Assembly: GCA_963734845.1 (NCBI GenBank)
Contig: CAVTIS010000001.1
Location: 62,001-126,000, forward strand
DNA: 64,000 nucleotides
From: JAKAVN01 sp963734845
Lineage (GTDB): Bacteria > Desulfobacterota > Binatia > Binatales > Binataceae
Direction of reading: 5' to 3'
Shown: piece after piece, positions 25,359 to 33,356 of the stretch
Layout of the letters: every line of letters starts with the position of its first letter
Position numbering within the stretch: position 1 is the stretch's first letter
Notes under the pieces: model-generated
Seen by the model: only the letters and a program-made list of their open reading frames with translations
What the model was told of the DNA's origin: nothing
The model's database searches: none
Made by a program: the position numbers and the translations under genes

Positions 25359-26747
25359 CTACAGTCCCAGACGCTTCATCAAACGGTACAAAGTCGTGCG
25401 GTCCACGCCGAGGGTCGTGGCCGCGATCGCGCGGTTGCCCTTGGCGGCGTCGAGCGCCGCTCGGATGCGCGAGACCGCGGCGCGATCGAGGTAGCCCTGC
25501 AGGGTTTCGTTGGGCTCCACCGGTTCCTCGGTTTCGGCCGAGGGCTCGATACTGCCCTCGAGCGCGAAGGCGTCGGGAGTGAGGACTTCGGCCCCGCTCA
25601 TGACCACCGAGCGTTCGATCACGTTTTCCAGCTCTCGCACGTTGCCGGGCCATAGATAGTTAATCAGCGCCCGTTCGGCTTCGGACGAGAGCGTGATCGG
25701 ACGGCCCGCCTGCGCCGTATAGTAGGCCAGGAAATGGCGCGCCAGTGGCAGGATGTCCTCGCGGCGCTCGCGCAGCGGCGCGATTTTGACCGGGATAACG
25801 TTGAGGCGGAAGTAGAGGTCAGCGCGGAAACGGCCGGCGGCAACCTCGTTGCGCAGCACGCGATTGGTCGCGGCGACGATTCTCACGTCGACCTTGCGCG
25901 ATTTCGAAGCGCCGACCCGCAAGACTTCGCCGTCCTCGAGCACGCGCAGCAGTTTGGCCTGAAAATCCGTTCCAGCCTCGGCGATTTCATCGAGGAACAG
26001 GGTGCCGCCCGACGCGCGCTCAAAGCAGCCCGCGCGGGCCGCTATCGCGCCCGTGAAGGAGCCTTTTTCATGACCGAAGAGTTCGCTTTCGACCACGCCT
26101 TCGGCGAAGGCCTTGCAGTTGACCGCAACGAAAGGGCCGTCGGCGCGGGCGCTCCAGTAGTGAAGCATCCGCGCGATCAGCTCCTTGCCGGTGCCGCTTT
26201 CGCCTTCGATAAGCGCGGTCGAGCGCGAGGGCGCCACGCGGCGGACCATCGCGACCAGCTGTTTGCTCTGCGGGCTCTCGGCGATGAATCCGGCGGCCGT
26301 GCTGGCTACGTTGAGCTGCTCGCGCAGGCGATGATTTTCGCGCTGCAGTGAGCCGAGCTCGATCGCCCGCGCGACCTTCTTGATCAGATCGTCCGCGCTG
26401 ATCGGCTTTGTTACGTAATCGAAAGCACCCTCGCGCATCGCGGCGACGGCCGAGGTGACGCTGTTGTCGGCTGCGAGCAGGATTACCGGAACGTCAGGCC
26501 GCCGCGCCCGGACCCGGCGCAGCAATTCCAATCCGTCCATTCCCGGGCCACGCACGGCAGTGATAACGACTTCACAGCCCTGCTCGACGGCTGCGAGTGC
26601 CGCCTCGCTGGTCGGGCAGGTTTCGGTGAAGTAGCCTTCGTCCTCCAGGGCCTTGGAAAGAAAACGCGCCGCGTCGTCGTCGTTTTCGACGATTAGCGCT
26701 CTGGCCCTGTAGGCCTCTACTGCTACTGCGCTTAAACCCTCAGACAT
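25359..26747 (-). CDS. Sigma-54-dependent NtrC-family activator with degenerate receiver
   Basis: The 462-residue protein has receiver (13-130), AAA+ (155-390) and Fis-type HTH (420-462) domains. The AAA+ part is complete: Walker A GESGTGKE (182-189), GSFTGA loop (229-234), Walker B TLFLDEIAE (249-257), arginine-finger region FRADLYFRLNV. In the receiver the acidic pair survives (END at 21-23) and so does Lys114. The phospho-acceptor position, however, is Ala64 (TAVRGPGMDG) and the switch Thr is Ala92. It should therefore act without phosphorylation. It is convergent with tadC, and a sigma-54 promoter candidate precedes the Tad genes. The start is uncertain; in-frame upstream ATGs exist. Confidence 0.9.
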   Translation of the reverse strand: MSEGLSAVAVEAYRARALIVENDDDAARFLSKALEDEGYFTETCPTSEAALAAVEQGCEVVITAVRGPGMDGLELLRRVRARRPDVPVILLAADNSVTSAVAAMREGAFDYVTKPISADDLIKKVARAIELGSLQRENHRLREQLNVASTAAGFIAESPQSKQLVAMVRRVAPSRSTALIEGESGTGKELIARMLHYWSARADGPFVAVNCKAFAEGVVESELFGHEKGSFTGAIAARAGCFERASGGTLFLDEIAEAGTDFQAKLLRVLEDGEVLRVGASKSRKVDVRIVAATNRVLRNEVAAGRFRADLYFRLNVIPVKIAPLRERREDILPLARHFLAYYTAQAGRPITLSSEAERALINYLWPGNVRELENVIERSVVMSGAEVLTPDAFALEGSIEPSAETEEPVEPNETLQGYLDRAAVSRIRAALDAAKGNRAIAATTLGVDRTTLYRLMKRLGL

Positions 26748-27231
26748 TAGCGTATGGCCCGATCTCGCACGGCTTGTTGAGCATACTGGTGCATAATTGC
26801 TCACACTGTACCGCATGTCAACAGTTCCGCGACCAGATTCGCGCGCCGGAAGCCTCGAATCCCATGGCCATGTTGCCGGCTCGCAACGCATTGGAAAGCC
26901 CATAATTTACTCAAAAAACCCAGCGTTCATCGGCTGCTTTGAGATATCTAATACAGGGAAAATCGCCGATGTTGCAGAATGTCTCGACACTCCTGCGGCT
27001 GCGACGGACCGTTTTTGGCCAGAGATGCGTTCGCTCACGAAGAAGTATCTACGCGAGATGCATGCCAAAGGCTAATGTAGCACAGCGAAGCACGTTGTGG
27101 ACGAAACGCAACATACCTCATTTTGGTTGTGGCAGAGCCGACGGAACAGCGGGAGCCGCCCGTATAATGTGGGCATCCGATACGCGGGTGACAATATGGC
27201 GCCTTGGCAACGCCATCAAGCAGAGTCGAAT
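26748..27231. other. Non-coding gap between regulator and tRNA-Asn
   Basis: About 480 bases of mixed composition upstream of the regulator. Short open frames here have no family resemblance, no ribosome-binding sites and unusual codon use, so none is called. Confidence 0.4.
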
Positions 27232-27307
27232 TGGCTCCCCGGGCCGGATTCGAACCAGCGACTTGACGGTTAACAGCCGTCCGCTCTACCGACTGAGCTA
27301 CCGGGGA
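27232..27307 (-). tRNA. tRNA-Asn (anticodon GTT)
   Basis: On the minus strand a complete cloverleaf is readable. The acceptor TCCCCGG pairs with CCGGGGA; the D-stem is GCTC/GAGC; the anticodon stem GACGG/CCGTC closes the loop CTGTTAA with GTT at its centre; the T arm is GCTGG-TTCGAAT-CCGGC. The discriminator is G and the CCA end is encoded. No integrase or attachment-site duplication was seen next to it. Confidence 0.95.
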
Positions 27308-27443
27308 GCACGCGAGCAGGCCCTAATTTGGTAACTGCATGGCGTTACGAAATCAAGCGAGTCGTCCGCCGGGCGCTGCGCCATGCTGTCGCATATCATA
27401 CACGGATCGATGATAATCCGCGCGAGGAGCGAGAAGAGCCGCG

Positions 27444-27737
27444 ATGGGCGAGGTTATCCGCCTCGAAGAGATCGACCGCGAACGCCGCCGTAGCCGTGCC
27501 CGCGTCGCCGAGCGCGAGCATCTGGAGCGCGCGGTCGCGCTGTTGCGGGAGAACCTGGCCAGTGCGGCCGAGGCGCTGCGCGACGCGCCGGACGCACTGA
27601 CCCAGACCGAACTGCTCGGCCGGATCGAGCGGCTCGCGGCGATGACCCGCTATGGCCTGCGTATGCTCGGCGGGGCCTCCGGCCGAGACGGAACCGACGG
27701 CCCGTCCATTGCCGACCGCCCAGTCGCCGAACGCTAG
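27444..27737 (+). CDS. Small charged coiled-coil protein of unknown function
   Basis: The 97-residue protein is very rich in Arg, Glu and Ala. Residues 7-70 have heptad-like spacing of Leu/Ala (ERAVALLRENLASAAEAL) that suggests a helical or coiled-coil fold. No family is recognised. The frame has the high-GC third-position bias of neighbouring genes and a GAGGAGCGAGAAGAG stretch just upstream of the ATG, so I regard it as a real gene. It is convergent with trmJ, whose stop lies 17 bp away. Confidence 0.55.
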   Translation: MGEVIRLEEIDRERRRSRARVAEREHLERAVALLRENLASAAEALRDAPDALTQTELLGRIERLAAMTRYGLRMLGGASGRDGTDGPSIADRPVAER

Positions 27738-27754
27738 AGACCGAACGGGAAGGG

Positions 27755-28525
27755 TTAGCGCAGCTTCCGGCCGCTGCGACGTTTGGCTTCGATGGCCTCG
27801 AAACCGCCCTCGGAGAACCATCGAATCTGGCGCGCGAGACCGCTTAAGATGTCGAGTTCGCGCACGCCGATGCCGGCGCGGCCCAGGATCGCCCGTAGCG
27901 CGAACATGATGTGCTCCGGGTTTTCGGCCGGCAGAAAGCCGATCGAGACCAGCGCCTCACTCAGCCGCTCCATCATCGCGTCCACTGCGAGCGCCGGCGC
28001 GCGTGGCTCGGGCCGGGGCAGCTCACGCGCCGCCCCTGCCGCCATCATCAGTTCGTACGCGACCAGCATCACCGCCTGCGCCAGATTGAGCGACGGGTAG
28101 GCGGGAGCTGTTGGAATCGTGATCAGGCGCTGGCAAAGCTTCAGCTCGCGATTGACCAGGCCGGTATCCTCGGGACCGAAGATAATCGCAATGCGGTTCG
28201 CGCCAGCCTCGGCGACCAGTTGCGCCGCCGCCTCACGCAGGCCGACCACGCCGGAGCGATACAGGCCGGGCCGGCAGGTCGTGCCCACGGCGAGCGAGCA
28301 ATCGGCGAGTGCGTCGCCAAGGCTGTCGTGGCGCTCCGCGCTGTGCAGGATGTCAGCCGCATGCACCGCCATCGAGGCCGCCGCGCGCCCGCTGGCGGCG
28401 GGTCTCGGAGCGACCAGGCGCAGATCGCCAAGGCCCATGTTCTTGAGCGCGCGCGCGGCCGAGCCGACGTTGCCGGCCTGAAGCGGCCGCACCAGCACGA
28501 AAGCAAAATTCCCCAGGGCTCCCAT
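27755..28525 (-). CDS. trmJ: tRNA 2'-O-methyltransferase TrmJ (SpoU/SPOUT family)
   Basis: The 256-residue product shows the three knot motifs of SPOUT 2'-O-methyltransferases: NVGSAARALKNMG (motif 1), IAIIFGPEDTGLVNREL (motif 2) and YPSLNLAQAVMLVAYEL (motif 3). The C-terminal extension after residue 175 is typical of TrmJ, which methylates the ribose at position 32 of tRNAs using S-adenosylmethionine. The ATG at 28525 is used rather than the preceding TTG codon. It is divergent from the phosphoesterase gene. Confidence 0.88.
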   Translation of the reverse strand: MGALGNFAFVLVRPLQAGNVGSAARALKNMGLGDLRLVAPRPAASGRAAASMAVHAADILHSAERHDSLGDALADCSLAVGTTCRPGLYRSGVVGLREAAAQLVAEAGANRIAIIFGPEDTGLVNRELKLCQRLITIPTAPAYPSLNLAQAVMLVAYELMMAAGAARELPRPEPRAPALAVDAMMERLSEALVSIGFLPAENPEHIMFALRAILGRAGIGVRELDILSGLARQIRWFSEGGFEAIEAKRRSGRKLR

Positions 28526-28710
28526 CAAGGCTGAATCTTAGCCGTTGCGACCGCACCCCAACAGCGCCACCGCACTGTTACCTGTGAACCGATAGAAAGT
28601 GTGATTGAACACAGCGGAGGATAGCGCGGGCAGCCAAACGGACGCGCCAAACGCGTGCGAGGATTCATGAAAAGCGCTATTGTGGCTGCGCGCGCAAGCG
28701 CCCGGTTACG

Positions 28711-29367
28711 ATGAAGATAATTTCCTTCGGCGACGTCCACATGGCGACGCGCAACCTCGAACGGATGGCCGAGGTGATGCGCGATACGGATCTGGTGATA
28801 ATCTCGGGCGACCTGACCAACTTTGGCGGCGAGGCGGACGCGCGCAAGGTGCTCGACGATGTGTGCGCGCGATGCGCCAACGTGCTCGCGCTGCCGGGCA
28901 ACCTGGACCGCCGCGAGGTAATCCCTTTTTTGGAGCGCGAAGGGATGGCGCTGCATGGCCGCGGGACGGTGCGCGACGGAGTGGCGATTTTCGGATGCGG
29001 CGGCTCCAATATCACTCCCTTCAATACTCCGACCGAGCTAAGCGAAGACGAGATTTATGCAACCCTGATGGCCGGTTACGAGCAGGTGCGCGGCCATCGT
29101 CCGCTCCTGATGATCTGTCACACGCCGCCGTTCGAGACGCGCTGCGACCGTATCGTCGGCGGCAAGGCGGTGGGCAGCACTGCGGCGCGGCGTTTTATCG
29201 AGGAGGTCAAGCCCGAGGTTTGCATCTCGGGCCACATCCATGAGTCCGCCGGCGTCGACACGATTGGTCCCACGCGCGTGCTCAACGCAGGTCCCTTCAA
29301 GGGCGGCGGCTATATAGTTGTGCGCGGCGCGGGGCAGACGCTTGACGCGCAGCTGGAGTTTCTTTGA
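28711..29367 (+). CDS. Calcineurin-like metallophosphoesterase
   Basis: This 218-residue protein shows the ordered metal-binding blocks GDVH (Asp8, His10), GDLTNFGG (Asp34), GNLD (Asn64), CHTPP (His137) and GHIH (His175, His177). The usual GNHD motif reads GNLD, so the catalytic His of that block is Leu; several YfcE-like and archaeal members share this change. The substrate is unknown. The gene begins MKIISFGDVH and is followed by the HAD gene on the same strand after 168 bp. Confidence 0.85.
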   Translation: MKIISFGDVHMATRNLERMAEVMRDTDLVIISGDLTNFGGEADARKVLDDVCARCANVLALPGNLDRREVIPFLEREGMALHGRGTVRDGVAIFGCGGSNITPFNTPTELSEDEIYATLMAGYEQVRGHRPLLMICHTPPFETRCDRIVGGKAVGSTAARRFIEEVKPEVCISGHIHESAGVDTIGPTRVLNAGPFKGGGYIVVRGAGQTLDAQLEFL

Positions 29368-29535
29368 GGTCCCGCCGCTCTCGCGCGTACAACAATCGGC
29401 CGGTGTTTATTACAGCAAGCTGGTCAATGGCAGAGGCTTGGTGCTCAAAGGATGGTCGGCGTTGCTGCGCCGTTTCATCCTGGGCAGACTGTAGCGCCGC
29501 GACGCTCGCGCGAGCGAAGGGATAAATCGCAAAGA

Positions 29536-30300
29536 ATGTTGAGGGTGGTTTTTTTCGACGCGGCCGGGACGCTGTTTCACACTCGCGAGCCGGCCGGGCG
29601 GAGTTACGCGAAGATCGCGCAGCGCTTCGGATCGCAGGCCGACGAGCAAGTGGTGATCGATTCCTTCAGGCGCGCGTTCGCTGCCGCGCCAGGCCTCGCC
29701 TTCGGCCCTGGCCACGACGCCGCGCAGCTTCGCCAGTTGGAGCGCGAATGGTGGCATCGGCTGGTGCGGGCGACGTTCGCGGGACTGGGCGACTTCACCG
29801 ACTTCGACGCGTATTTCGACGCGTTGTTCGCATTTTTCGCCGATCCCGCGAACTGGGTCGGCGACCCGGAGGCGCCGATGCTGCTGACGGCGCTACGCGA
29901 GAGCGGACTCGAGCTGGGTGTGATTTCCAACTTCGACTATCGCATCTATAGCATCCTCGAGGCGCTCGGGCTCACCCGCCACTTCGATTCGATCATTATT
30001 TCGTCCGAGGCGGGCTACGCGAAACCCGCGCCCGAGATTTTTCGGATGGCGCTCCAGCGCCATTCATTGGTTCCTTCGCAGGCGTTGCACGTTGGCGACT
30101 CGGAGGCGCTTGATGTGGTTGGAGCGCACGCGGCGGGCATCGCCGCCGTGCTGGTTGATCCTGATGCGGTCCCGTTGGCCGAGACGCCGTCGTCTATGCC
30201 GCTAGGGAAGCGTAAGCCGATACGCACGGATGGCCAGTGCGTGCGGGTGCGGTCGCTGAGCGAGGTCGCGGCCGGGCTCGGTCGGCTGACTTTTTCTTGA
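29536..30300 (+). CDS. HAD-superfamily hydrolase, HDHD3-like
   Basis: The 254-residue protein has motif I VVFFDAAGTLF (nucleophile Asp8), motif II GVISNFD, motif III lysine in GYAKPAPEIF and motif IV HVGDSEALDVVGA. The second Asp of the phosphatase signature DxDGT is Ala10, so phosphatase activity is uncertain; dehalogenase-like and HDHD3-like members also lack it. A helical cap lies between motifs I and II. The start MLRVVFFD at 29536 is chosen; an upstream in-frame ATG at 29452 adds unconserved sequence. The substrate is not known. Confidence 0.82.
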   Translation: MLRVVFFDAAGTLFHTREPAGRSYAKIAQRFGSQADEQVVIDSFRRAFAAAPGLAFGPGHDAAQLRQLEREWWHRLVRATFAGLGDFTDFDAYFDALFAFFADPANWVGDPEAPMLLTALRESGLELGVISNFDYRIYSILEALGLTRHFDSIIISSEAGYAKPAPEIFRMALQRHSLVPSQALHVGDSEALDVVGAHAAGIAAVLVDPDAVPLAETPSSMPLGKRKPIRTDGQCVRVRSLSEVAAGLGRLTFS

Positions 30301-30389
30301 CGCGTGTCGCGCTCTTGACGTTGTTGTCGCGAGAATTCGGGAAAGAGATCGCAGGGGGCGGGCCTGCCGCGTTTGAGTGCCGGGCTTGT

Positions 30390-30905
30390 TCAGCCCGCGC
30401 CGGCCTCGACGCTTTCAACCGCGGCGCCGTCGTGATCGAAACGGACGACGATCCGGTACTCGCCGCTCTGGAGGGTCAAAACGTATACGCCGGGTTTTCG
30501 AAACGCTGCGCTGATTTCATCGAGCGGCTGGTCCTTGAGCTCGGCCAGTGCGCGGTTGAGTTCGCCGATCGACCGCGTGATCGCTTCGCCGCGAGGCGTT
30601 TTGTGGAAGAGCGATGACAACGACAATTCCGCGGCCGGTCCAAACATGTTCCTGATCCGGCCGGTCGAGAGCGCTACCTCGACCATCGCGCCGATCGAGA
30701 GCAACAGTTCCGCCGGCACCTCCATCTTCGCCACCGCATCTCCAAGCGCGGCGTAGGCTTCGCGGCCCGCTGATGGCGGAGCGGCGGCAACGAAGCTCTG
30801 GATCAGCGAAACAAGCAGATCGTGCTGAAGCTCGTCGAGTTTCAGCGGCTCGGCGGATGCGGCGCGTCGGTTTTCATCGGTGTGCATGGTCATCGTGCTG
30901 GTCAT
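30390..30905 (-). CDS. Conserved-looking protein of unknown function after cysH
   Basis: The 171-residue product is not recognised. It looks globular and cytoplasmic, mainly helical, ending in a beta-rich segment (GVYVLTLQSGEYRIVVRFDH). The ATG at 30905 overlaps the cysH stop codon by four bases, so translation is coupled and the gene is the last member of the sulfur operon. The frame upstream of this ATG only shadows cysH. A role in sulfur assimilation can be inferred only from position. Confidence 0.65.
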   Translation of the reverse strand: MTSTMTMHTDENRRAASAEPLKLDELQHDLLVSLIQSFVAAAPPSAGREAYAALGDAVAKMEVPAELLLSIGAMVEVALSTGRIRNMFGPAAELSLSSLFHKTPRGEAITRSIGELNRALAELKDQPLDEISAAFRKPGVYVLTLQSGEYRIVVRFDHDGAAVESVEAGAG

Positions 30906-31696
30906 CGTGCGTGTTCCTGGCCTAAGAGGGCGTCCAGCTCGTGTTCGAAGCCGCCGGTTTCGATCGCGCAATGCATCCCGCACTCCTTCGGCGCGCCGGT
31001 CTCCCACCACCATCGCCCCGAGCGCGAGTCCTGGCCGTCGGGCACCGGTCGCGTGCACGGTGCGCATCCGATCGACTTGTAACCCTGGTCGTAGAGCGCG
31101 TTATACGGAACTTCGCTGGCGCGGAGGTAATCCCATACCTCCTCTTCGGTCCAGTCGGCCAGCGGCGCGAGCTTCACGATTCCGCCGTGGTCGTGATCGA
31201 TCTCGACCTTACGGATGTTCGAACGTGTGGCCCACTGGTCGCGCCGAAGACCGGTCACCCAGGCGCCGCAAGTCATGAGCGCGCGGCGCAGCGGCAGGAC
31301 CTTGCGCACCTGGCAGCAGAGCAGGCGCAGTGCGACCTCGCGATAGAAAAGATTGTTGCCGTTGCGGGTCACCATCTTCTCGACCACTGCGGTCTCGGGC
31401 ATGAAAACTTCGATTCCGATTCCGTACTTTTCGCGGATTCTGTCGATCAGCTCGTAGGTCTCCTGGGGCTGCCGGCCGGTATCGATCGTAAAAACGCGGA
31501 CCGCCGGATCGATGCGCCAGGCCATATCGATCAAAGCGCAGCTTTCCGCCTGCAGGCTCGAACAGATCGCCAGTGAAGAGCCGAATTTCTCGATCGCCCA
31601 GGCCAGGACTTCCTGCGGTTCCTTGTCATCGAGGTCGACCGCGACCTCTCCGGCCTCCAGTTCGTCCATGAGCTGAATTTCGACTTGGGCTTCCAT
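30902..31696 (-). CDS. cysH: Adenylyl-/phosphoadenylyl-sulfate reductase
   Basis: This 264-residue enzyme reduces activated sulfate to sulfite. Iron-sulfur ligands of the APS-reductase type are present: Cys127-Cys128 in LLCCQVRKV and Cys211/Cys214 in GCAPCTRP. The catalytic Cys239 sits in KECGMH. The PP-loop-like SSLQAESCALIDM and TGRQPQETY bind the nucleotide. The paired Cys motif favours an assimilatory APS reductase over a cluster-free PAPS reductase. It lies in the operon TauE-cysG-sir-cysH-unknown. ATP sulfurylase genes are not in the window. Confidence 0.94.
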   Translation of the reverse strand: MEAQVEIQLMDELEAGEVAVDLDDKEPQEVLAWAIEKFGSSLAICSSLQAESCALIDMAWRIDPAVRVFTIDTGRQPQETYELIDRIREKYGIGIEVFMPETAVVEKMVTRNGNNLFYREVALRLLCCQVRKVLPLRRALMTCGAWVTGLRRDQWATRSNIRKVEIDHDHGGIVKLAPLADWTEEEVWDYLRASEVPYNALYDQGYKSIGCAPCTRPVPDGQDSRSGRWWWETGAPKECGMHCAIETGGFEHELDALLGQEHAR

Positions 31697-31708
31697 GTTA
31701 TCCTTTCG

Positions 31709-31750
31709 ACTTGCCGCTCCCGCGGCAGATCAACTTGCCGCTCCCGCGGC
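31709..31750. repeat. Direct 18-bp repeat spanning the sulfite reductase stop codon
   Basis: ACTTGCCGCTCCCGCGGC occurs at 31709-31726 and again at 31733-31750, a 24-bp period. On the minus strand the second copy encodes the last residues of the reductase and the first copy lies in the gap before cysH. It resembles the gene-end duplication at hemA. Confidence 0.7.
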
Positions 31751-33349
31751 GTCGCGATGTCCCTGTGCGAGTGAGATCAAGTCATTATCAGTCGTTCGTG
31801 CGCAGAAGCCCGCGAACGATTCCTGCGGCAGCCGAGCTTCGAGATATCCGGCGAACAGCCGCGCGACATGATTTTCGACCTCAGCCGACGGCACGCGGCG
31901 CAAGAGCGGCTTGCCGATCGCGGCCTCGCGGCCGAGTCCGCCGCGCAGGATGATGTCGAAGGCCTCCATCGGCTCGCCCTTGGCGCCGCGCGCAGTCGTT
32001 CCCTGAAGGCCGATGTCGCCGGTCCAGTGCTGGCCGCACGCGTGCGGGCATCCGTCCAGATTGAGTTTGAGCGCGTTCACCTGGTCGCCGAACTCGCCCA
32101 CGAGCCGCTCGATGATCGCCGCCAGCTTCGGCTTGGTCGAAACCACCGAGTAGTTACAGTGCGTATCGCCGATGCATCCGATCGACGAGGCGTATAGCCC
32201 GCTTACGTCGAGCGGGAAACCGATTGCGCCCACCCGCTCGATAATTTCGTCCACTCGCGCCCTGGGAATTCCGGTCAGGATGAAGTTTTGCCGGCGGGTC
32301 AGGCGTACGTCACCGCCGATGTCGCCGGCGATTGCTGCCAACTCCCGCATCTGGCGCCCGGTCATCAGGCCGAGCCGAACTGGAAAGCCGGCATAACAGC
32401 GTCCCGGCGTTTTCTGCTCGTGGACACCGATATGCTCGCCTTCGCGATCGGGCAGCGGCAACTCGGGCAGATCTTCCATCGCATAGCCGAGCCGCTCTTC
32501 AACCAGCTTGCGAAATCCTTCCGGGCCGTAATCGTCGACCATGAACTTGAGCCGCGCCTTAACCCGGGAAATCCGGTACTCGGTGGTCAGCCGCCAGACG
32601 TCGAGAATCGCGCGCATTGCCGCGAGCGCCTGCTCGCGCGCGACGAAGACCCCGAGATGGCGCGAGAGGCGCGGAGTCGAGGACTGTCCGCCGCCGACTC
32701 GAAGTGCAAAACCATTGCGGCCGTTGCTCTGCGTGCCAACCAGGGCGACGCAATTTATCTCGGGTGCGTTGCACTGTGCGGGGCATGCCGCGATTGTGAT
32801 CTTGTGTTTGCGCGGCAGGTCCGAGTACTCGCGATTGCCGTAAAAGAACGCCGCCGCTTCCGAAATCACGCCGGTCGCGTCAAACAACTCATCGCGATCT
32901 ATTCCGGCGACCGGGCATCCGGTGATGTTACGCACTACGTCGCCGCATCCGCCCATCGTGGTCAGGCCGGCGTGCTTGAGCCGGTCCAGTATCTCGGGGA
33001 AGCGGTCGAGCGTGATGTAGTGAAGCTGGATGTTCTGGCGGGTGGTCAGTTCGCCCTCGTCGCGTCCGTGGCGTTCGGCAATCTCGCCGATCGTGCCTAG
33101 CCCTTCGGCGGTCAAAATGCCGCTGGGGATTTTGACTCTCATCATGAAGCCGCCGATTTTCGGTTTGTCGTGATAGAGGCCGAACCATTGCAGGCGCACG
33201 ACGTCCTCTTCGGGGAGCTTCTCGTACGACGTGCCGGCCACGCGCTCCCATTGGTTCGCCAACTCGGTGGGGAAGAGCTCGTGCTTGAGGCGCTCGACGG
33301 AGTTGCGCTTCAAGATTGTCTCCCACGCCGGCGCTGGTCGTATCGCCAT
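31730..33349 (-). CDS. sir: Ferredoxin-type sulfite (or nitrite) reductase
   Basis: The 539-residue protein has the two-fold ferrodoxin-like plus siroheme architecture. Each half has an RQN motif (TTRQNIQLH near 103; TRRQNFILTG near 353). The four cysteines of the siroheme-bridged [4Fe-4S] cluster are Cys392 and Cys398 (GCIGDTHC) and Cys434 and Cys438 (GCPHACGQ). Family members reduce sulfite or nitrite by six electrons, and sequence alone does not separate them cleanly. The adjacent cysH and siroheme synthase favour sulfite. It is 7 bp after cysG and 33 bp before cysH. Confidence 0.9.
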   Translation of the reverse strand: MAIRPAPAWETILKRNSVERLKHELFPTELANQWERVAGTSYEKLPEEDVVRLQWFGLYHDKPKIGGFMMRVKIPSGILTAEGLGTIGEIAERHGRDEGELTTRQNIQLHYITLDRFPEILDRLKHAGLTTMGGCGDVVRNITGCPVAGIDRDELFDATGVISEAAAFFYGNREYSDLPRKHKITIAACPAQCNAPEINCVALVGTQSNGRNGFALRVGGGQSSTPRLSRHLGVFVAREQALAAMRAILDVWRLTTEYRISRVKARLKFMVDDYGPEGFRKLVEERLGYAMEDLPELPLPDREGEHIGVHEQKTPGRCYAGFPVRLGLMTGRQMRELAAIAGDIGGDVRLTRRQNFILTGIPRARVDEIIERVGAIGFPLDVSGLYASSIGCIGDTHCNYSVVSTKPKLAAIIERLVGEFGDQVNALKLNLDGCPHACGQHWTGDIGLQGTTARGAKGEPMEAFDIILRGGLGREAAIGKPLLRRVPSAEVENHVARLFAGYLEARLPQESFAGFCARTTDNDLISLAQGHRDAAGAAS

Positions 33350-33356
33350 CGCGTTC

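Noticed and set aside
26797..27075. 92-codon open frame upstream of tRNA-Asn
   Set aside because: It has no ribosome-binding site, a mixed composition and no resemblance to any family.
27232..27307. tRNA-Asn as an integration site of a genomic island
   Set aside because: No integrase, no repeated tRNA 3' end and no change of gene type was seen on either side.
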